From an uncultured Alistipes sp. (GTDB lineage Bacteria > Bacteroidota > Bacteroidia > Bacteroidales > Rikenellaceae), in the NCBI RefSeq assembly GCF_910580175.1, contig NZ_CAJTXD010000001.1, positions 251,657 to 315,656 of the forward strand: 64,000 nucleotides of DNA, written 5' to 3'. Of this stretch, positions 32,511-40,704 are shown in pieces. The translations under genes and the position numbers were made by a program. Positions within the stretch are counted from its first letter, which is position 1. Every line of letters starts with the position of its first letter. The notes beneath the pieces are model-generated. The model was given only the letters and a program-made list of their open reading frames with translations, made no database searches and was not told the origin of the DNA.

Positions 32511-35474
32511 TCAGAACAGATCCAACTGCTCGGGATCGATGGCCTCCTCGGCATCGCCGCCGGGCCGTTCGATCTCGAAAGCAACCTCCTCCGACACCGA
32601 AGCCCCTCCGGCAACGTCCATATCCTCAACGGACGAAGCGGCGGCATCGAATTCCTCGTCGCTGCCTGCGCCGGCAACCTCCGGCTCCTCGTCCGCCGGT
32701 TCAGGTTCAGGCTGCGAAGGCAACTCGGGTTCGATGAACCGCAAGGCGGCGACCTCGTAGGTAGTCAGGCGCTTGCCCTTGGCGCGATGGCTCTTGACAC
32801 CGACGAACTCGTCGACATCGATCTCGTCGGCCGGACGCGAAGCATGCGCCCCCTTGTAGACGATCTCCAACTTGGAGCCGGCGCAGCCGGTAATGCACGT
32901 CAAGTCGGCCTGGCCCTCCTCGTCGAGGAAAAACTGCATCTTGTCGGATGCTTCGGCCGCGAAACGCTTCATGTAGTAATACCCCTGCGCACGGTCGAAG
33001 TAACAAACGCTGTACACGCGGCCGAATTCGAAACGCTCCACCCCGATCGTTTCGTCGGGAAAGTGTTGCCCGAGGTCGTAACCCGTGATGTAGTACTGGT
33101 TCTTCGACGTCCAGACGATGAGTTTGTCATCGCCCTTGAACTCGCCCAAGAGCTTGCCGCGCCCATCGGCGTTGAGCCGCCGCACGTCCTCGTCGAACCA
33201 GACGCTCTGGCCGCCGAGCGTCGAAACGCCGCGCTCCTTCAACACGATCTTGTGGATGCCGTAGCGCGAGAAAAGGTTACCCTGGCTCTGACGCCCCTTG
33301 ATAGCGAGAGTCGAGAAATCGAGGTCGACGATCACTTTCTTGAGCCGCGGACGGGGCTTGAAGTAAACCTTCAGCACCTCGGCCTCGCCGTTGGGGTTGA
33401 CCGACATATAAAGAATCTCGCTGCGCGGCGTGCCCTTGGTCATGTCGTACTCCTTGTCACGCGTGACGGACTTGATGGCGCAGCGCTTCATGAGGATCGG
33501 GCCGTTGCGGCCGTCGCGGTAGAGGACGTTGTAGATCGTACGCTCGTCGTTGCGCTTGAAGACGCCGATGTAGTAGATGCCCTTGTCGAAGAACGCCTTG
33601 TCCGACACCTTGGTGATGACGTAGCGGCCGTCCTTGGTGAAGACGATCACATCGTCGATGTCGGAACAATCGCAGACGAACTCGGCGTCTTTCATCGACT
33701 TGCCGATGCCGAAGAAACCCTCGGCCCGGTCGACGTAAAGTTTGGCGTTGGTAACGGCGACCTTGGTAGCCTCGATCGAATCGAACTCGCGCAGCTCGGT
33801 GCGGCGCTCGTGCCCTTTGCCGTACTTTTCGAGGATGCGGCGATAGTAGGCCACGGCATAAGCCGTGAGGTGTTCGAGGTCGTATTTGGTTTGGGCGATC
33901 TGCTCCTCGATCTGCTTGATTTCGTTGTCGGCCTTTTCGGAATCGTAACGCGAAATGCGGATGAATCGCAGCTCGGTCAGCCGCTGCACGTCGTCGAGGG
34001 TTACCTCGCGGCGCAACAGCTTCTTGAACGGCACCAAGCCCTTGTCGACGGCGGCATAGGCCTCCTCGCGGGTTTTACACCCCTCGATGAGCTGGTAGAG
34101 CTTGTTCTCGATGAAGATGCGTTCGAGCGACGCGGCATGCCACGCCTCGTTCAACTCGCCGAGGCGGATTTCCAACTCGCGGCCCAACAACCACTTGGTG
34201 TGGTCGGCCGAACGGCGCAGAATCTCCCTGACCCCGAGGAAGTGGGGTTTCTCCTCCCAGATGACGCAGGCGTTGGGCGAAATGGAGACCTCGCAATCGG
34301 TAAAGGCATAGAGGGCGTCGATAGTCTTGTCGGACGACTCGTCGGACGCCACTTGGATGACGATCTCGACCTTGTCGGCCGTGTTGTCGTCGACCTTGCG
34401 GATCTTGATCTTGCCCTTCTCGTTGGCCTTGATGATCGACTCCTTGATCGACTCGGTGGTGGTGGTATAAGGAATTTCGGTAATGGCCAGCGTGCGCTTG
34501 TCGATCTTCGAAATCTTGGCCCGCACCTTCACGGCGCCGCCGCGCAGACCGTCGTTGTAACGGCTCACGTCGGCCATGCCGCCCGTGGGGAAGTCGGGAT
34601 AGAGCTGGAAATCGCGCCCCTCCAGATGAGCGATGCAGGCGTCGATCAACTCGATGAAGTTGTGGGGCAGAATCTTCGAGGCGAGGCCCACGGCAATGCC
34701 GTCCGACCCCTGTGCCAAGAGCAGCGGGAACTTGATGGGCAGCGTGACGGGTTCCTCGTTGCGGCCGTCGTAGGAACGCATCCACTCGGTGGTCTTCTTG
34801 TTGAAAACGACGTCGAGAGCGAATTTCGACAGGCGCGCCTCGATATAACGGCCTGCGGCGGCCTCGTCGCCGGTAAGGATGTTGCCCCAGTTGCCCTGGC
34901 AGTCGATCAGCAGCTCCTTCTGCCCCAACTGCACGAGGGCGTCCTTGATCGACGCGTCGCCGTGGGGATGGTACTGCATGGTCTGGCCGACGATGTTGGC
35001 GACCTTGTTGTAACGACCGTCGTCGACGGTCTTCATGGCATGGAGGATACGCCGCTGCACGGGTTTGAGGCCGTCCTCGACATGAGGCACGGCGCGTTCG
35101 AGGATGACATACGACGCGTAATCGAGGAACCAGTTCTTGTACATGCCCGTGAGCTTGCGCACGCCGCCCTCCTCCTGCGTGAGACGGTCGTACTTGCCGC
35201 TGCGAACCGCACCGGCGGCGGAATCGGCAACATCGGCGCTGTCGGAAGAATCGGCAGAATCGGCAGAGCCGGAAAGCCCGGCGCCATCGGAAGATTCGGC
35301 GTCATCGGCACCCTCGAATACAGCACCCGCCCTATCGTCGGTTGCCGCATCGCCGATCGACATATCGTCGGTCAGCGTGTCGTCGGGCGCATCGGATGCC
35401 CTGCCGTCGGTCTCGGATACCGGGCGCTCCTTATCGAATTCCTCTTCGGGGTTGATCTTATCTTTATCGGCCAT
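32511..35474 (-). CDS. parC: topoisomerase IV subunit A, with acidic N- and C-terminal extensions
   Basis: 987 residues, longer than E. coli ParC (752). Residues 1-95 are a low-complexity Asp/Ser/Ala/Glu region (SADSADSSDSADVADS). The catalytic core then starts (WFLDYASYVILERAVPHVEDGLKP), with active-site Tyr210 (AAAGRYIEARL). A C-terminal beta-pinwheel follows, without a GyrA box. From about 905 there is a second acidic tail that ends in QLDLF as the last five residues, a canonical sliding-clamp binding pattern. With ParE it decatenates daughter chromosomes. It begins 30 nt after parE. Confidence 0.94.
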   Translation of the reverse strand: MADKDKINPEEEFDKERPVSETDGRASDAPDDTLTDDMSIGDAATDDRAGAVFEGADDAESSDGAGLSGSADSADSSDSADVADSAAGAVRSGKYDRLTQEEGGVRKLTGMYKNWFLDYASYVILERAVPHVEDGLKPVQRRILHAMKTVDDGRYNKVANIVGQTMQYHPHGDASIKDALVQLGQKELLIDCQGNWGNILTGDEAAAGRYIEARLSKFALDVVFNKKTTEWMRSYDGRNEEPVTLPIKFPLLLAQGSDGIAVGLASKILPHNFIELIDACIAHLEGRDFQLYPDFPTGGMADVSRYNDGLRGGAVKVRAKISKIDKRTLAITEIPYTTTTESIKESIIKANEKGKIKIRKVDDNTADKVEIVIQVASDESSDKTIDALYAFTDCEVSISPNACVIWEEKPHFLGVREILRRSADHTKWLLGRELEIRLGELNEAWHAASLERIFIENKLYQLIEGCKTREEAYAAVDKGLVPFKKLLRREVTLDDVQRLTELRFIRISRYDSEKADNEIKQIEEQIAQTKYDLEHLTAYAVAYYRRILEKYGKGHERRTELREFDSIEATKVAVTNAKLYVDRAEGFFGIGKSMKDAEFVCDCSDIDDVIVFTKDGRYVITKVSDKAFFDKGIYYIGVFKRNDERTIYNVLYRDGRNGPILMKRCAIKSVTRDKEYDMTKGTPRSEILYMSVNPNGEAEVLKVYFKPRPRLKKVIVDLDFSTLAIKGRQSQGNLFSRYGIHKIVLKERGVSTLGGQSVWFDEDVRRLNADGRGKLLGEFKGDDKLIVWTSKNQYYITGYDLGQHFPDETIGVERFEFGRVYSVCYFDRAQGYYYMKRFAAEASDKMQFFLDEEGQADLTCITGCAGSKLEIVYKGAHASRPADEIDVDEFVGVKSHRAKGKRLTTYEVAALRFIEPELPSQPEPEPADEEPEVAGAGSDEEFDAAASSVEDMDVAGGASVSEEVAFEIERPGGDAEEAIDPEQLDLF

Positions 35475-35504
35475 AAACAGGCTACTTTTTTTAATTATTC
35501 ACTC

Positions 35505-37382
35505 TCAATTGAACGCCAAGTCGTTTTCCACGAGGTCTTCCTCAATGCGCAGGTTGTCGATGATGAAGCCCTGGCGCTCGAAGGTGTTCTTGCCCATGTA
35601 GAATTCCAACAAGTCGTGGATCGGGTCGTCCTTGGTAATGCGCACCTTGTCCAGGCGCATGTTCTCGCCGATGAACTCGCGGAACTCGTCGGGCGAAATC
35701 TCGCCCAGACCTTTGAATCGCGTGATCTCGGCATTGGCGCCGCACCGCTTGAGAGCGTTTGCCCGTTCCTCCTCGGAGTAGCAATAGTGCGTCTCCTTCT
35801 TGTTGCGCACGCGGAACAGCGGCGTCTGCAAAATATAAAGGTGTCCGCGCCGAATGACGTCGGGGAAGAACTGGAGGAAGAACGTCGTGATGAGCAGGCG
35901 GATGTGCATGCCGTCGACATCGGCATCGGTGGCAATGACGACCTTCTCGTAGCGCAGGTTGTCCATCTCCTCCTCGATGTTGAGCGCGGCCTGCAAGAGG
36001 TTGAACTCCTCGTTCTCGTATACGACCTTTTTGGTCAACCCGAAGCAATTGAGCGGTTTGCCGCGCAGCGAGAAGACCGCCTGCGTGCGCACATCGCGCG
36101 ACTTGGTAATGGAACCCGACGCAGAGTTACCCTCCGTGATGAAGATCATCGACCGCTCGGCCAACTCGCTCTTATCGGTGCGGTGTATCTTGCAGTCGCG
36201 CAGCTTGCGGTTGTTGAGCGACACCTTTTTGGCCGTCTCGCGGGCTTTCTTCTGGATGCCCGAAATGGCCTTGCGCTCCTTCTCGTTCTCGACGATCTTC
36301 TTCTGGAGAATCTGCGCCGTCTCGGCATGCTTGTGCAGATAATCGTCGAGGTGCTTGGACAAGAAATCCATGACGAAGTTGCGCATCGAAACCCCCGGCT
36401 CGACCTCCTTGGAACCCAACTTGATCTTGGTCTGCGACTCGAAAACCGGGTCGGTTACCTTGACCGAAATGGCTGCGATGATCGACGTGCGGATATCCGA
36501 AGGGTCGTAGTCCTTGCGGAAGAACTCCTTGACGGTCTTGGCGATGGCCTCGCGGAATGCCGCCTGGTGGGTGCCGCCCTGCGAAGTATACTGCCCGTTG
36601 ACGAACGAAAAATAGCTTTCGCCGTAACCGGTGCCGTGGGTAATGGCGACCTCGATGTCGTCGCCCGAAAGGTGGATCGGCGCATACAACGGCTCCTCGG
36701 TCATGTTCTCGTTCAACAAATCGAGCAAACCGTTTTTCGAGACGTAGCTGCTGCCATTGAAATTGAACGTCAAGCCGAGGTTCAGATAAGTATAGTTCTT
36801 TACCATCTGCTCGACGTATTCGAGGTTGTAGTCGTAGTGTCCGAAGACCTCCTCGTCGACCCGGAAACGGATCAGCGTGCCGTTTTTCTCGTCGACGCCG
36901 CTTTCCCAGCGGTCGCTCTGCTCCAGGCCCTTGGCGAACGAGACCGTGCGGGCCTCGCCGTCGCGCACGGAGCGGGCCGTAAACTCGCTGGAAAGCATGT
37001 TCACGGCCTTGACGCCGACGCCGTTCAGACCCACGGTCTTCTTGAAAGCCGAACCGCCGTACTTACCGCCGGTATTCATTTCGGAGACGGCCGCAGCAAG
37101 CGACTTGAGGGGAATGCCGCGCCCGTAGTCGCGGACGGTAACGACCCGATCCTCGATGGTAATGTCGACCTGGTGGCCGGCGCCCATGATGAACTCGTCG
37201 ACCGAATTGTCGACGACCTCCTTGATGAGGACATAAATGCCGTCGTCGGCCTGCGAACCGTCGCCGAGCTTGCCGATGTACATGCCCGGACGCAACCGGA
37301 TATGCTCACGCGGCGAAAGGGTCACGATGGCATCATCGCCATAGGAAGCACCGGAATCCGTATTATTGAGTAAATCTGCCAT
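35505..37382 (-). CDS. parE: topoisomerase IV subunit B
   Basis: 625 residues, close to E. coli ParE (630). ATPase motifs: EVVDNSVDE, DYGRGIP and GLNGVGVKAVN. TOPRIM motifs: EGNSASG and DADVDGMHI; then PLFRV and RFKGLGE near the end. It supplies ATP-driven strand passage to ParC. The immediate downstream neighbour is parC, which favours ParE over GyrB; the missing insert typical of some GyrB also fits. ATG 37382 gives MADLLNN. Confidence 0.94.
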   Translation of the reverse strand: MADLLNNTDSGASYGDDAIVTLSPREHIRLRPGMYIGKLGDGSQADDGIYVLIKEVVDNSVDEFIMGAGHQVDITIEDRVVTVRDYGRGIPLKSLAAAVSEMNTGGKYGGSAFKKTVGLNGVGVKAVNMLSSEFTARSVRDGEARTVSFAKGLEQSDRWESGVDEKNGTLIRFRVDEEVFGHYDYNLEYVEQMVKNYTYLNLGLTFNFNGSSYVSKNGLLDLLNENMTEEPLYAPIHLSGDDIEVAITHGTGYGESYFSFVNGQYTSQGGTHQAAFREAIAKTVKEFFRKDYDPSDIRTSIIAAISVKVTDPVFESQTKIKLGSKEVEPGVSMRNFVMDFLSKHLDDYLHKHAETAQILQKKIVENEKERKAISGIQKKARETAKKVSLNNRKLRDCKIHRTDKSELAERSMIFITEGNSASGSITKSRDVRTQAVFSLRGKPLNCFGLTKKVVYENEEFNLLQAALNIEEEMDNLRYEKVVIATDADVDGMHIRLLITTFFLQFFPDVIRRGHLYILQTPLFRVRNKKETHYCYSEEERANALKRCGANAEITRFKGLGEISPDEFREFIGENMRLDKVRITKDDPIHDLLEFYMGKNTFERQGFIIDNLRIEEDLVENDLAFN

Positions 37383-37453
37383 AATATCCAATTAAAAATC
37401 AAGAATGAAGCATCGAAACTCCGCCCCTCTGCAACCGATCGGAGCGGGAGAAA

Positions 37454-38197
37454 TCAATTTTTCATTTTTAATTTTTCATTTCTTATTTCTGCCAAGGCAT
37501 CGACCATGTTGTCGTGCACCTGCTGCGCCAAGTCGTGCACCTCGGTCGCAGCGACCCGATCGACGGAGACGGGCGGCAGGACGCGGACGGTAATGCGGTT
37601 ATGCCAGTCGAACATGAAATTCTTCTTGATGAGCGACGCCGTGCCGTCGAGCACCACGGGCAGAATCTCGACGCCGGCCTCCTTGGCCAGAGCGAAAGCC
37701 CCGGTCTTGAAACGGTGGATCTCGCCATCCTTGGAACGCGTACCCTCGGGAAAAACTGCCACCGAAGCACCGCGGCCGATCCATTCGCACCCCTTGCGCA
37801 CCATCTGCTCCAAGGCCTCGGCCGCCCGGCCGCGGTCGATGCAGATGTCGCCGTGCAACACGAGGAACTGCCCGAAGAACGGCACCCGGAAAACTTCGCG
37901 CTTGGAAACCCAACGGAAATTGAGCGGAATGCAATACAACGTCGGAATGTCGACTACCGTATTATGATTCAACACGATGACATAACTCTTATGCCGGTCG
38001 ATGTGCTCGCGACCGATGACCCGCTGCCGCCAGAAAGGAGGCAGGAAAAAGAAAATCCGCACCAGCACGCGCGACAACTCATGCACCGTACGCCGGGCCT
38101 TGTCGAAAGGCCAGCAAACCACCAACGCAAGGGCCGAAACGATCATGAAAATAGTGCACAGCAGCACCAACACAACATAATATAAAGCGCTCAACAT
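37454..38197 (-). CDS. plsC: 1-acylglycerol-3-phosphate acyltransferase
   Basis: 247 residues. N-terminal hydrophobic segment (about 4-30). The acyltransferase motif NHxxxxD is seen as NHNTVVD (residues 77-83) and the glycerol-phosphate site as FPEGTRS (149-155). It transfers the second fatty acid to make phosphatidate at the inner membrane. It is the first gene of the leftward block ending at lolA; parE follows by 71 nt. Confidence 0.93.
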   Translation of the reverse strand: MLSALYYVVLVLLCTIFMIVSALALVVCWPFDKARRTVHELSRVLVRIFFFLPPFWRQRVIGREHIDRHKSYVIVLNHNTVVDIPTLYCIPLNFRWVSKREVFRVPFFGQFLVLHGDICIDRGRAAEALEQMVRKGCEWIGRGASVAVFPEGTRSKDGEIHRFKTGAFALAKEAGVEILPVVLDGTASLIKKNFMFDWHNRITVRVLPPVSVDRVAATEVHDLAQQVHDNMVDALAEIRNEKLKMKN

Positions 38198-38444
38198 AAT
38201 GTTCGAGGAAAGGCGATTTTATTCAATATCTTGCAAAATTATGAATTTTTCCGCTAAATACCCTCGCATTGCCGTGCGATTTTTTCAACAAAATTTCGAC
38301 GTCCTCCCTATCGGGAAACAGAAGAAACACCTCGGATGAAGCATCGACAAGCCTACATTACAGGACGGACATCATACAAGAAAGCATTAGCTGATTCTGC
38401 AATCGATCGAAAATCAAAAAATTCCGTAAAAACAAGTAATATGT

Positions 38445-38477
38445 ATTGCAAAGTATAAATAATTTTACATATCTTTG
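38445..38477 (+). promoter_or_regulatory. orphan rightward promoter
   Basis: TTG at 38445-38447, a 22-nt spacer and TATCTTTG at 38470-38477, a perfect -7 box. The next plausible reading frame starts 178 nt downstream at 38656, so either a small protein or a non-coding RNA is made. Confidence 0.5.
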
Positions 38478-38517
38478 TGTCGACAAGATAAGACCGGAAG
38501 AACATATTCAAACACGA

Positions 38518-38584
38518 CGAAGATGCGAGAAGTCGAACGCAAAAGCAAGCTGGCGTGCATATCTACCGAGCGGGAGCATCTCGG
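38518..38584. repeat. degenerate copy of the promoter-carrying repeat
   Basis: CGAACGCAAAAGCAAGCTGGCGTGCAT...CCGAGCGGGAGCATCTCGGG (split here for length) aligns base for base over most of its length with the repeat at 40520-40573. The -7 box is damaged (GCATCTTCG on the minus strand), and no gene follows it closely. Confidence 0.55.
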
Positions 38585-38655
38585 GTAAAACCGAAATACA
38601 AAGAGTCGAGCGCAACGCCAAATCGATCTGAACCTTGCCGAACCGAAGCAGCTAA

Positions 38656-38787
38656 ATGGATGTCAAAGATATGGAAAAGTGGGTCATAATCATTGTAATC
38701 GCAATCCTGACGGCCTTTGCAGCACAAAAAGCCCAAGCGCAGCCGCACTCCGGACAGACGACAGCCGCACGAACAGAACAACGATAA
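38656..38787 (+). CDS. possible 43-residue membrane peptide
   Basis: ATG 38656 to TAA 38785-38787. Residues 1-8 are charged (MDVKDMEK), 9-23 are a hydrophobic helix (WVIIIVIAILTAFAA), and the rest is polar and basic. The pattern of a single helix with AILTA recalls the short Bacteroidota smalltalk membrane peptides, but this is only a resemblance. An orphan promoter lies upstream. A second in-frame ATG at 38671 would give 38 residues. Too short to judge coding potential by eye. Confidence 0.35.
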   Translation: MDVKDMEKWVIIIVIAILTAFAAQKAQAQPHSGQTTAARTEQR

Positions 38788-38887
38788 GATAACGCTTTTC
38801 GCAAAGCAAAGCACCGAAATCCACTCGGCTTACCGCAAAACTGCACTCCGGAATCCATACAGCCGAGGGCCGGCGCCAAATAAAACA

Positions 38888-38913
38888 CCGCCTGCAACTC
38901 GAGTTGCAGGCGG
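38888..38913 (-). terminator. terminator of the TPM/lemA unit
   Basis: ccgcctgcaactc and gagttgcaggcgg make a perfect 26-bp palindrome. Read on the minus strand it is followed by tgttttattt, 22 nt after the lemA stop. Confidence 0.75.
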
Positions 38914-38934
38914 CAAACATATGCGGAACCGGTC

Positions 38935-39510
38935 TCAAAACTGCACCTGCGGAGCCGCAGCCGCACCCTCGGCCGCCTCGAAATAGGGTTTCTGCCTGAA
39001 TCCGAACAATTTGGCGACCAACACGGCCGGGAAGCGCCGCACGGCCACATTGTAACGCTGGGCCGCCTCGTTGAAATCCTTCCGAGCCACGGCGATCCGG
39101 TTTTCGGTACCTTCCAGCTGGGCCTGCAACTCCAAGAAATTGCGGTTGGCCTTGAGGTCGGGATATTGCTCGGCCACTGCAACCAGACGCCCCAATGCCG
39201 ACCGCACGTCGGCCTGCGCCTGTTGGAAAGCGGCCATGTTCTCGGGCGTCAGCTCGTCGACCGAAAGGTTGATCGACGTGGCCTTGGCCCGCGCCTCGGT
39301 TACCTCGTCGAGCGTCTGCCGCTCGTGGGCCGCATACCCCTTGACCGTGTTGACCAAATTGGGGATCAGGTCGGCACGACGCTGATACTGCGTCTCGACA
39401 TGGGCCCAAGCCGTATTGACACCCTCCTCCTTATTGACCAAACCATTGTAGGTTGCGTACAAGAAAATTGCTGCAACGACCGCCACAGCGATCCAAATCC
39501 ATTTTTTCAT
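38935..39510 (-). CDS. lemA: LemA family protein
   Basis: 191 residues. One N-terminal membrane segment (about 3-22), then the LemA signature EEGVNTAWAHVETQYQRRADLIPNLV (cut here) and FLELQAQLEGTENRIAVAR, forming an antiparallel helical bundle. The family is widespread but its function is not settled. Its upstream neighbour is a TPM-domain protein (92-nt gap), a common pairing in Bacteroidota and one that suggests an envelope role. Confidence 0.94.
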   Translation of the reverse strand: MKKWIWIAVAVVAAIFLYATYNGLVNKEEGVNTAWAHVETQYQRRADLIPNLVNTVKGYAAHERQTLDEVTEARAKATSINLSVDELTPENMAAFQQAQADVRSALGRLVAVAEQYPDLKANRNFLELQAQLEGTENRIAVARKDFNEAAQRYNVAVRRFPAVLVAKLFGFRQKPYFEAAEGAAAAPQVQF

Positions 39511-39602
39511 TATTCTCTATTTAATTTAATTATTCCGTTCGAACATCATGCAGAGACATAGGCAGAAAGAGTCCGCCGGCCGCGCCGTGCAACGGCACGT
39601 TT

Positions 39603-40502
39603 TTACCATCTTGACCCGGCACCGCCACCGCCAAAACTTCCGCCGCCGAAACCGCCGCCGAACGATCCGCCGCCGAAGCCGCGCCCGCTGCCTCCGATAA
39701 GCATGCCGCCGCCCAGACCTCCACCGAAACCGCCATCCTTGAAATGCGTAGCCCGGCGCTTGACCGTGTATCCGCACTTGGCACACACGAACGTATATTC
39801 AATGAGATCGTGCCGCCGCGTAGACTCCAGTTTCTGCTGGCTCTGCAACTTCAAGGCCCGTGCCCCGCAGCGGGGACATCGCTTGCTACGATAATGAAGC
39901 ACAACGCCCGCCAACAAAAACGCCCCCAGAAAGAAACCGAGAAAGGCCAGCACCGCCCACAACGGCAGATCATCCTCCGTTTCGGGCGAAGCCTCCAGTT
40001 CGCCGCCCTGCAACACCTGCGCTACGGCCTCCATACCGGCCACCATGCCGCGGCCATAATCGCCCTGGCGAAAATAAGGCAGCATGTAATCCAACTGGAT
40101 GCGTTTGCACAAGGCATCGGGCAACACCCCCTCCAAACCGCCGCCCGTAACGAAGCGGATTTCGCGCAAATCCTTGACCAGCAAAACGCCCAAGCCGTTA
40201 TTGTTTTCCTTGCGGCCGACACCCCAACGCCGGAACAGCTCGATGGCGAACGAAAACGGATCGCCGCCGACAATGTCGTCGACGGCCACGACAGCCACCT
40301 GGGCCAATCCCTGCCGGCGCAAAGCCGCACACAACGAATCGAGCCGCGACACGGCTGCCGCAGGAAGAATGCCGTCGGGATCGGAGACATAACGCATCCG
40401 GTCGGCGACCTGCACGTTGGGGATTTCGTCCGCACGCCAAGTGCGGGCATCGGCCGTCGCACAGACACACGACAACAATATTGCAAGGAAAAAACGCTTC
40501 AT
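39603..40502 (-). CDS. TPM-domain membrane protein (YgcG-like) with a zinc ribbon and Gly-rich tail
   Basis: 299 residues from the ATG at 40502. Signal peptide (MKRFFLAILLSCVCATADA), TPM domain about 25-160 (YVSDPDGILPAAAVSRLDSL, NNNGLGVLLVKDLREIRFVTG), a membrane segment about 181-202, a CPRCG...CAKCG zinc-ribbon pair, then a Gly/Ser/Phe-rich tail (GGGSFGGGFGGGSFGGG). TPM domains occur in envelope and photosystem-repair proteins; here it partners lemA. The start codon follows directly on a promoter-bearing repeat, which decides it over longer frames. Confidence 0.9.
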   Translation of the reverse strand: MKRFFLAILLSCVCATADARTWRADEIPNVQVADRMRYVSDPDGILPAAAVSRLDSLCAALRRQGLAQVAVVAVDDIVGGDPFSFAIELFRRWGVGRKENNNGLGVLLVKDLREIRFVTGGGLEGVLPDALCKRIQLDYMLPYFRQGDYGRGMVAGMEAVAQVLQGGELEASPETEDDLPLWAVLAFLGFFLGAFLLAGVVLHYRSKRCPRCGARALKLQSQQKLESTRRHDLIEYTFVCAKCGYTVKRRATHFKDGGFGGGLGGGMLIGGSGRGFGGGSFGGGFGGGSFGGGGAGSRW

Positions 40503-40506
40503 AATA

Positions 40507-40625
40507 CAAAGATACGAATAAGCGAGCGCAAAAGCAAACTCGTTTGCATTTTGCCGAGCGCGAGTATCTTGGGCGCAGCCAAAGACACGAATAAGCGAGC
40601 GCAAAAGCAAGTTTACTTGCATTTT
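40507..40625 (-). repeat. promoter-carrying dispersed repeat, double copy, ahead of the TPM gene
   Basis: Two tandem units share AATAAGCGAGCGCAAAAGCAA and TTTGCATTTTGC-type sequence. On the minus strand the proximal unit holds TTTG (40535-40538), 20 nt and TATCTTTG (40507-40514); the distal unit holds CTTG (40608-40611), 20 nt and TGTCTTTG (40580-40587). The proximal box is 4 nt from the TPM start codon. The same layout, spacing and bases occur ahead of the MATE gene. Confidence 0.7.
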
Positions 40626-40650
40626 GCAAAAACCGCAATATCATTCATGT

Positions 40651-40680
40651 TGCAAAAAAAGCGCCTCAACGAGACGCTTT
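40651..40680 (-). terminator. terminator at the end of the starch locus
   Basis: Minus strand: aaagcgtctc, loop gtt, gaggcgcttt, then a run of seven T. One C-A mismatch in the stem. It lies 24 nt after the last gene of the 21-kb starch/maltose cluster. Confidence 0.82.
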
Positions 40681-40704
40681 GTCAAAAAAACAGAACCGAC
40701 GAAT

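Larger units (their letters stand above)
38198..38655. other. 458-bp gene-poor intergenic region
   Basis: No convincing protein gene. It contains the plsC promoter on the left (TAATTTTG at 38234-38241, minus strand), a complete rightward promoter at 38445-38477 and a degenerate copy of the promoter-carrying repeat at about 38518-38584. The rightward open frame crossing this area (38446-38631) has no coding-like composition. Base composition is AT-richer than in the genes on both sides up to about 38480. Confidence 0.6.

Noticed and set aside
32787..37373. A 1528-codon open frame on the plus strand opposite parC and parE
   Set aside because: It is the mirror of two certain genes in GC-rich DNA, where the codon bias of the real strand leaves the antisense frame free of stops. 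Its translation has no recognisable domain.
39603..39760. Gly-rich coding repeat at the end of the TPM gene as a separate tandem repeat element
   Set aside because: The repetition follows from the GGGSFGG protein tail and stays in frame with the gene.
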